A stretch of DNA of 64,000 nt. It comes from Chondrus crispus. Its lineage: Eukaryota > Rhodophyta > Florideophyceae > Gigartinales > Gigartinaceae. A program made the translations under genes and the position numbers. Positions 63,755 to 64,000 of this stretch are shown here, piece by piece. Each line of letters begins with the position of its first letter. Positions within the stretch are counted from its first letter, which is position 1. A model generated the notes under the pieces. It was given only the letters and a program-made list of their open reading frames with translations. It did no database searches and was not told the origin of the DNA. The stretch spans positions 673,619-737,618 of the forward strand of contig NW_005179334.1 of the NCBI RefSeq assembly GCF_000350225.1, written 5' to 3'.

Positions 63755-64000
63755 GAGCACCCCTATCGGTTTGGCTAAATTTGGTGGCTAAATGTGTAAA
63801 ATTTTGCGTTTGCATATAGCATTTCTGTGCGCAACACTATCGGTTTAGGAGTAAATTTGAAATTGAAGTGCCCTGATAGGGCATAGTGTACGAGGGGTGC
63901 GGGGCATCGAGTACGAGAGGTACTGTATTGACACTGTTCCATGGTCTTTTGGCCAAGTGGCGCCATGTAATTCGCGTCTCTATATGGTCAAATGAGTAAA
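63755..64000. mobile_element. Left end of a further Harbinger-type element
   Basis: TTA (63752-63754) then GAGCACCCCTATCGGTTTGG, the same terminal repeat as Harbinger-3. Near the window end TCTCTATATGGTCAAATGAG appears, inverted relative to the subterminal CTCATTCACTCATATAGAGA of Harbinger-3 at about 57089. This suggests a short non-autonomous derivative whose right end lies just outside. Confidence 0.6.

Noticed and set aside
1..64000. CRISPR arrays, prokaryotic operons, riboswitches, rRNA and tRNA genes
   Set aside because: I saw no regularly spaced repeats, no Shine-Dalgarno-led gene strings and no tRNA arm pattern with a GGTTCGAATC-type loop; the genes are eukaryotic. A tRNAscan or Infernal run would be needed to exclude small RNAs.

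Overview
This is eukaryotic nuclear DNA. I think it comes from a photosynthetic protist or alga, most likely a red alga of the florideophyte type (for example the Chondrus lineage); that placement is inference. It rests on compact genes with almost no introns, one short GT-AG intron in a mitochondrial porin gene, a putative plastid/thylakoid-lumen protein, a plastid-type [2Fe-2S] ferredoxin, two wax-ester-synthase/DGAT genes and a very heavy load of DNA transposons.

Layout. (1) 1-11.3 kb is a transposon graveyard: two solo LTRs, a truncated GHTHEDID-motif transposon ORF, a WD40 pseudogene, a broken TNP2-like (CACTA/EnSpm) transposase containing a perfect 55-bp palindrome, an unknown degenerate minus-strand ORF, and two possible small secreted or membrane genes. 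(2) 11.3-18.1 kb has little recognisable coding DNA: short-period repeats, a decayed transposase-like ORF and a diverged tandem repeat. (3) 18.1-29.5 kb is a stack of nested elements. Two adjacent LTR copies come first, the second split by a PIF/Harbinger element. Next is a pogo/Jerky-type element that carries a second Harbinger element inside it and a Tc1-like element inserted in its right terminal inverted repeat. (4) 29.6-48.7 kb is the gene island: PsbQ-like lumen protein, short-chain dehydrogenase, bHLH-GAF regulator, VDAC porin, ferredoxin, WS/DGAT, a PMS2-type MutL homologue and a second WS/DGAT, with one TA-flanked MITE. (5) 48.9-64 kb is transposon-rich again: a structurally complete but dead pogo element, a dispersed ~490-bp repeat, a RUS-family gene fragment, two unknown ORFs, and a third Harbinger element. 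The third Harbinger element holds a fragment resembling the C-terminus of a patatin-like phospholipase and is itself split by an LTR. The window ends with several perfect palindromes and the left end of another Harbinger-type element.

The host genes are not an operon, and neighbours on both strands are functionally mixed. The only functional theme is lipid storage: two diverged WS/DGAT genes about 6 kb apart, separated by the mismatch-repair gene. The strongest unusual signals are an LTR family whose 10-bp ends are perfect inverted repeats that co-vary between copies and whose body is a string of hairpins, the four-deep nesting at 18-29 kb, the captured gene fragment in the third Harbinger element, a recurrent GTACTGTACC-type motif, and several exact long palindromes.
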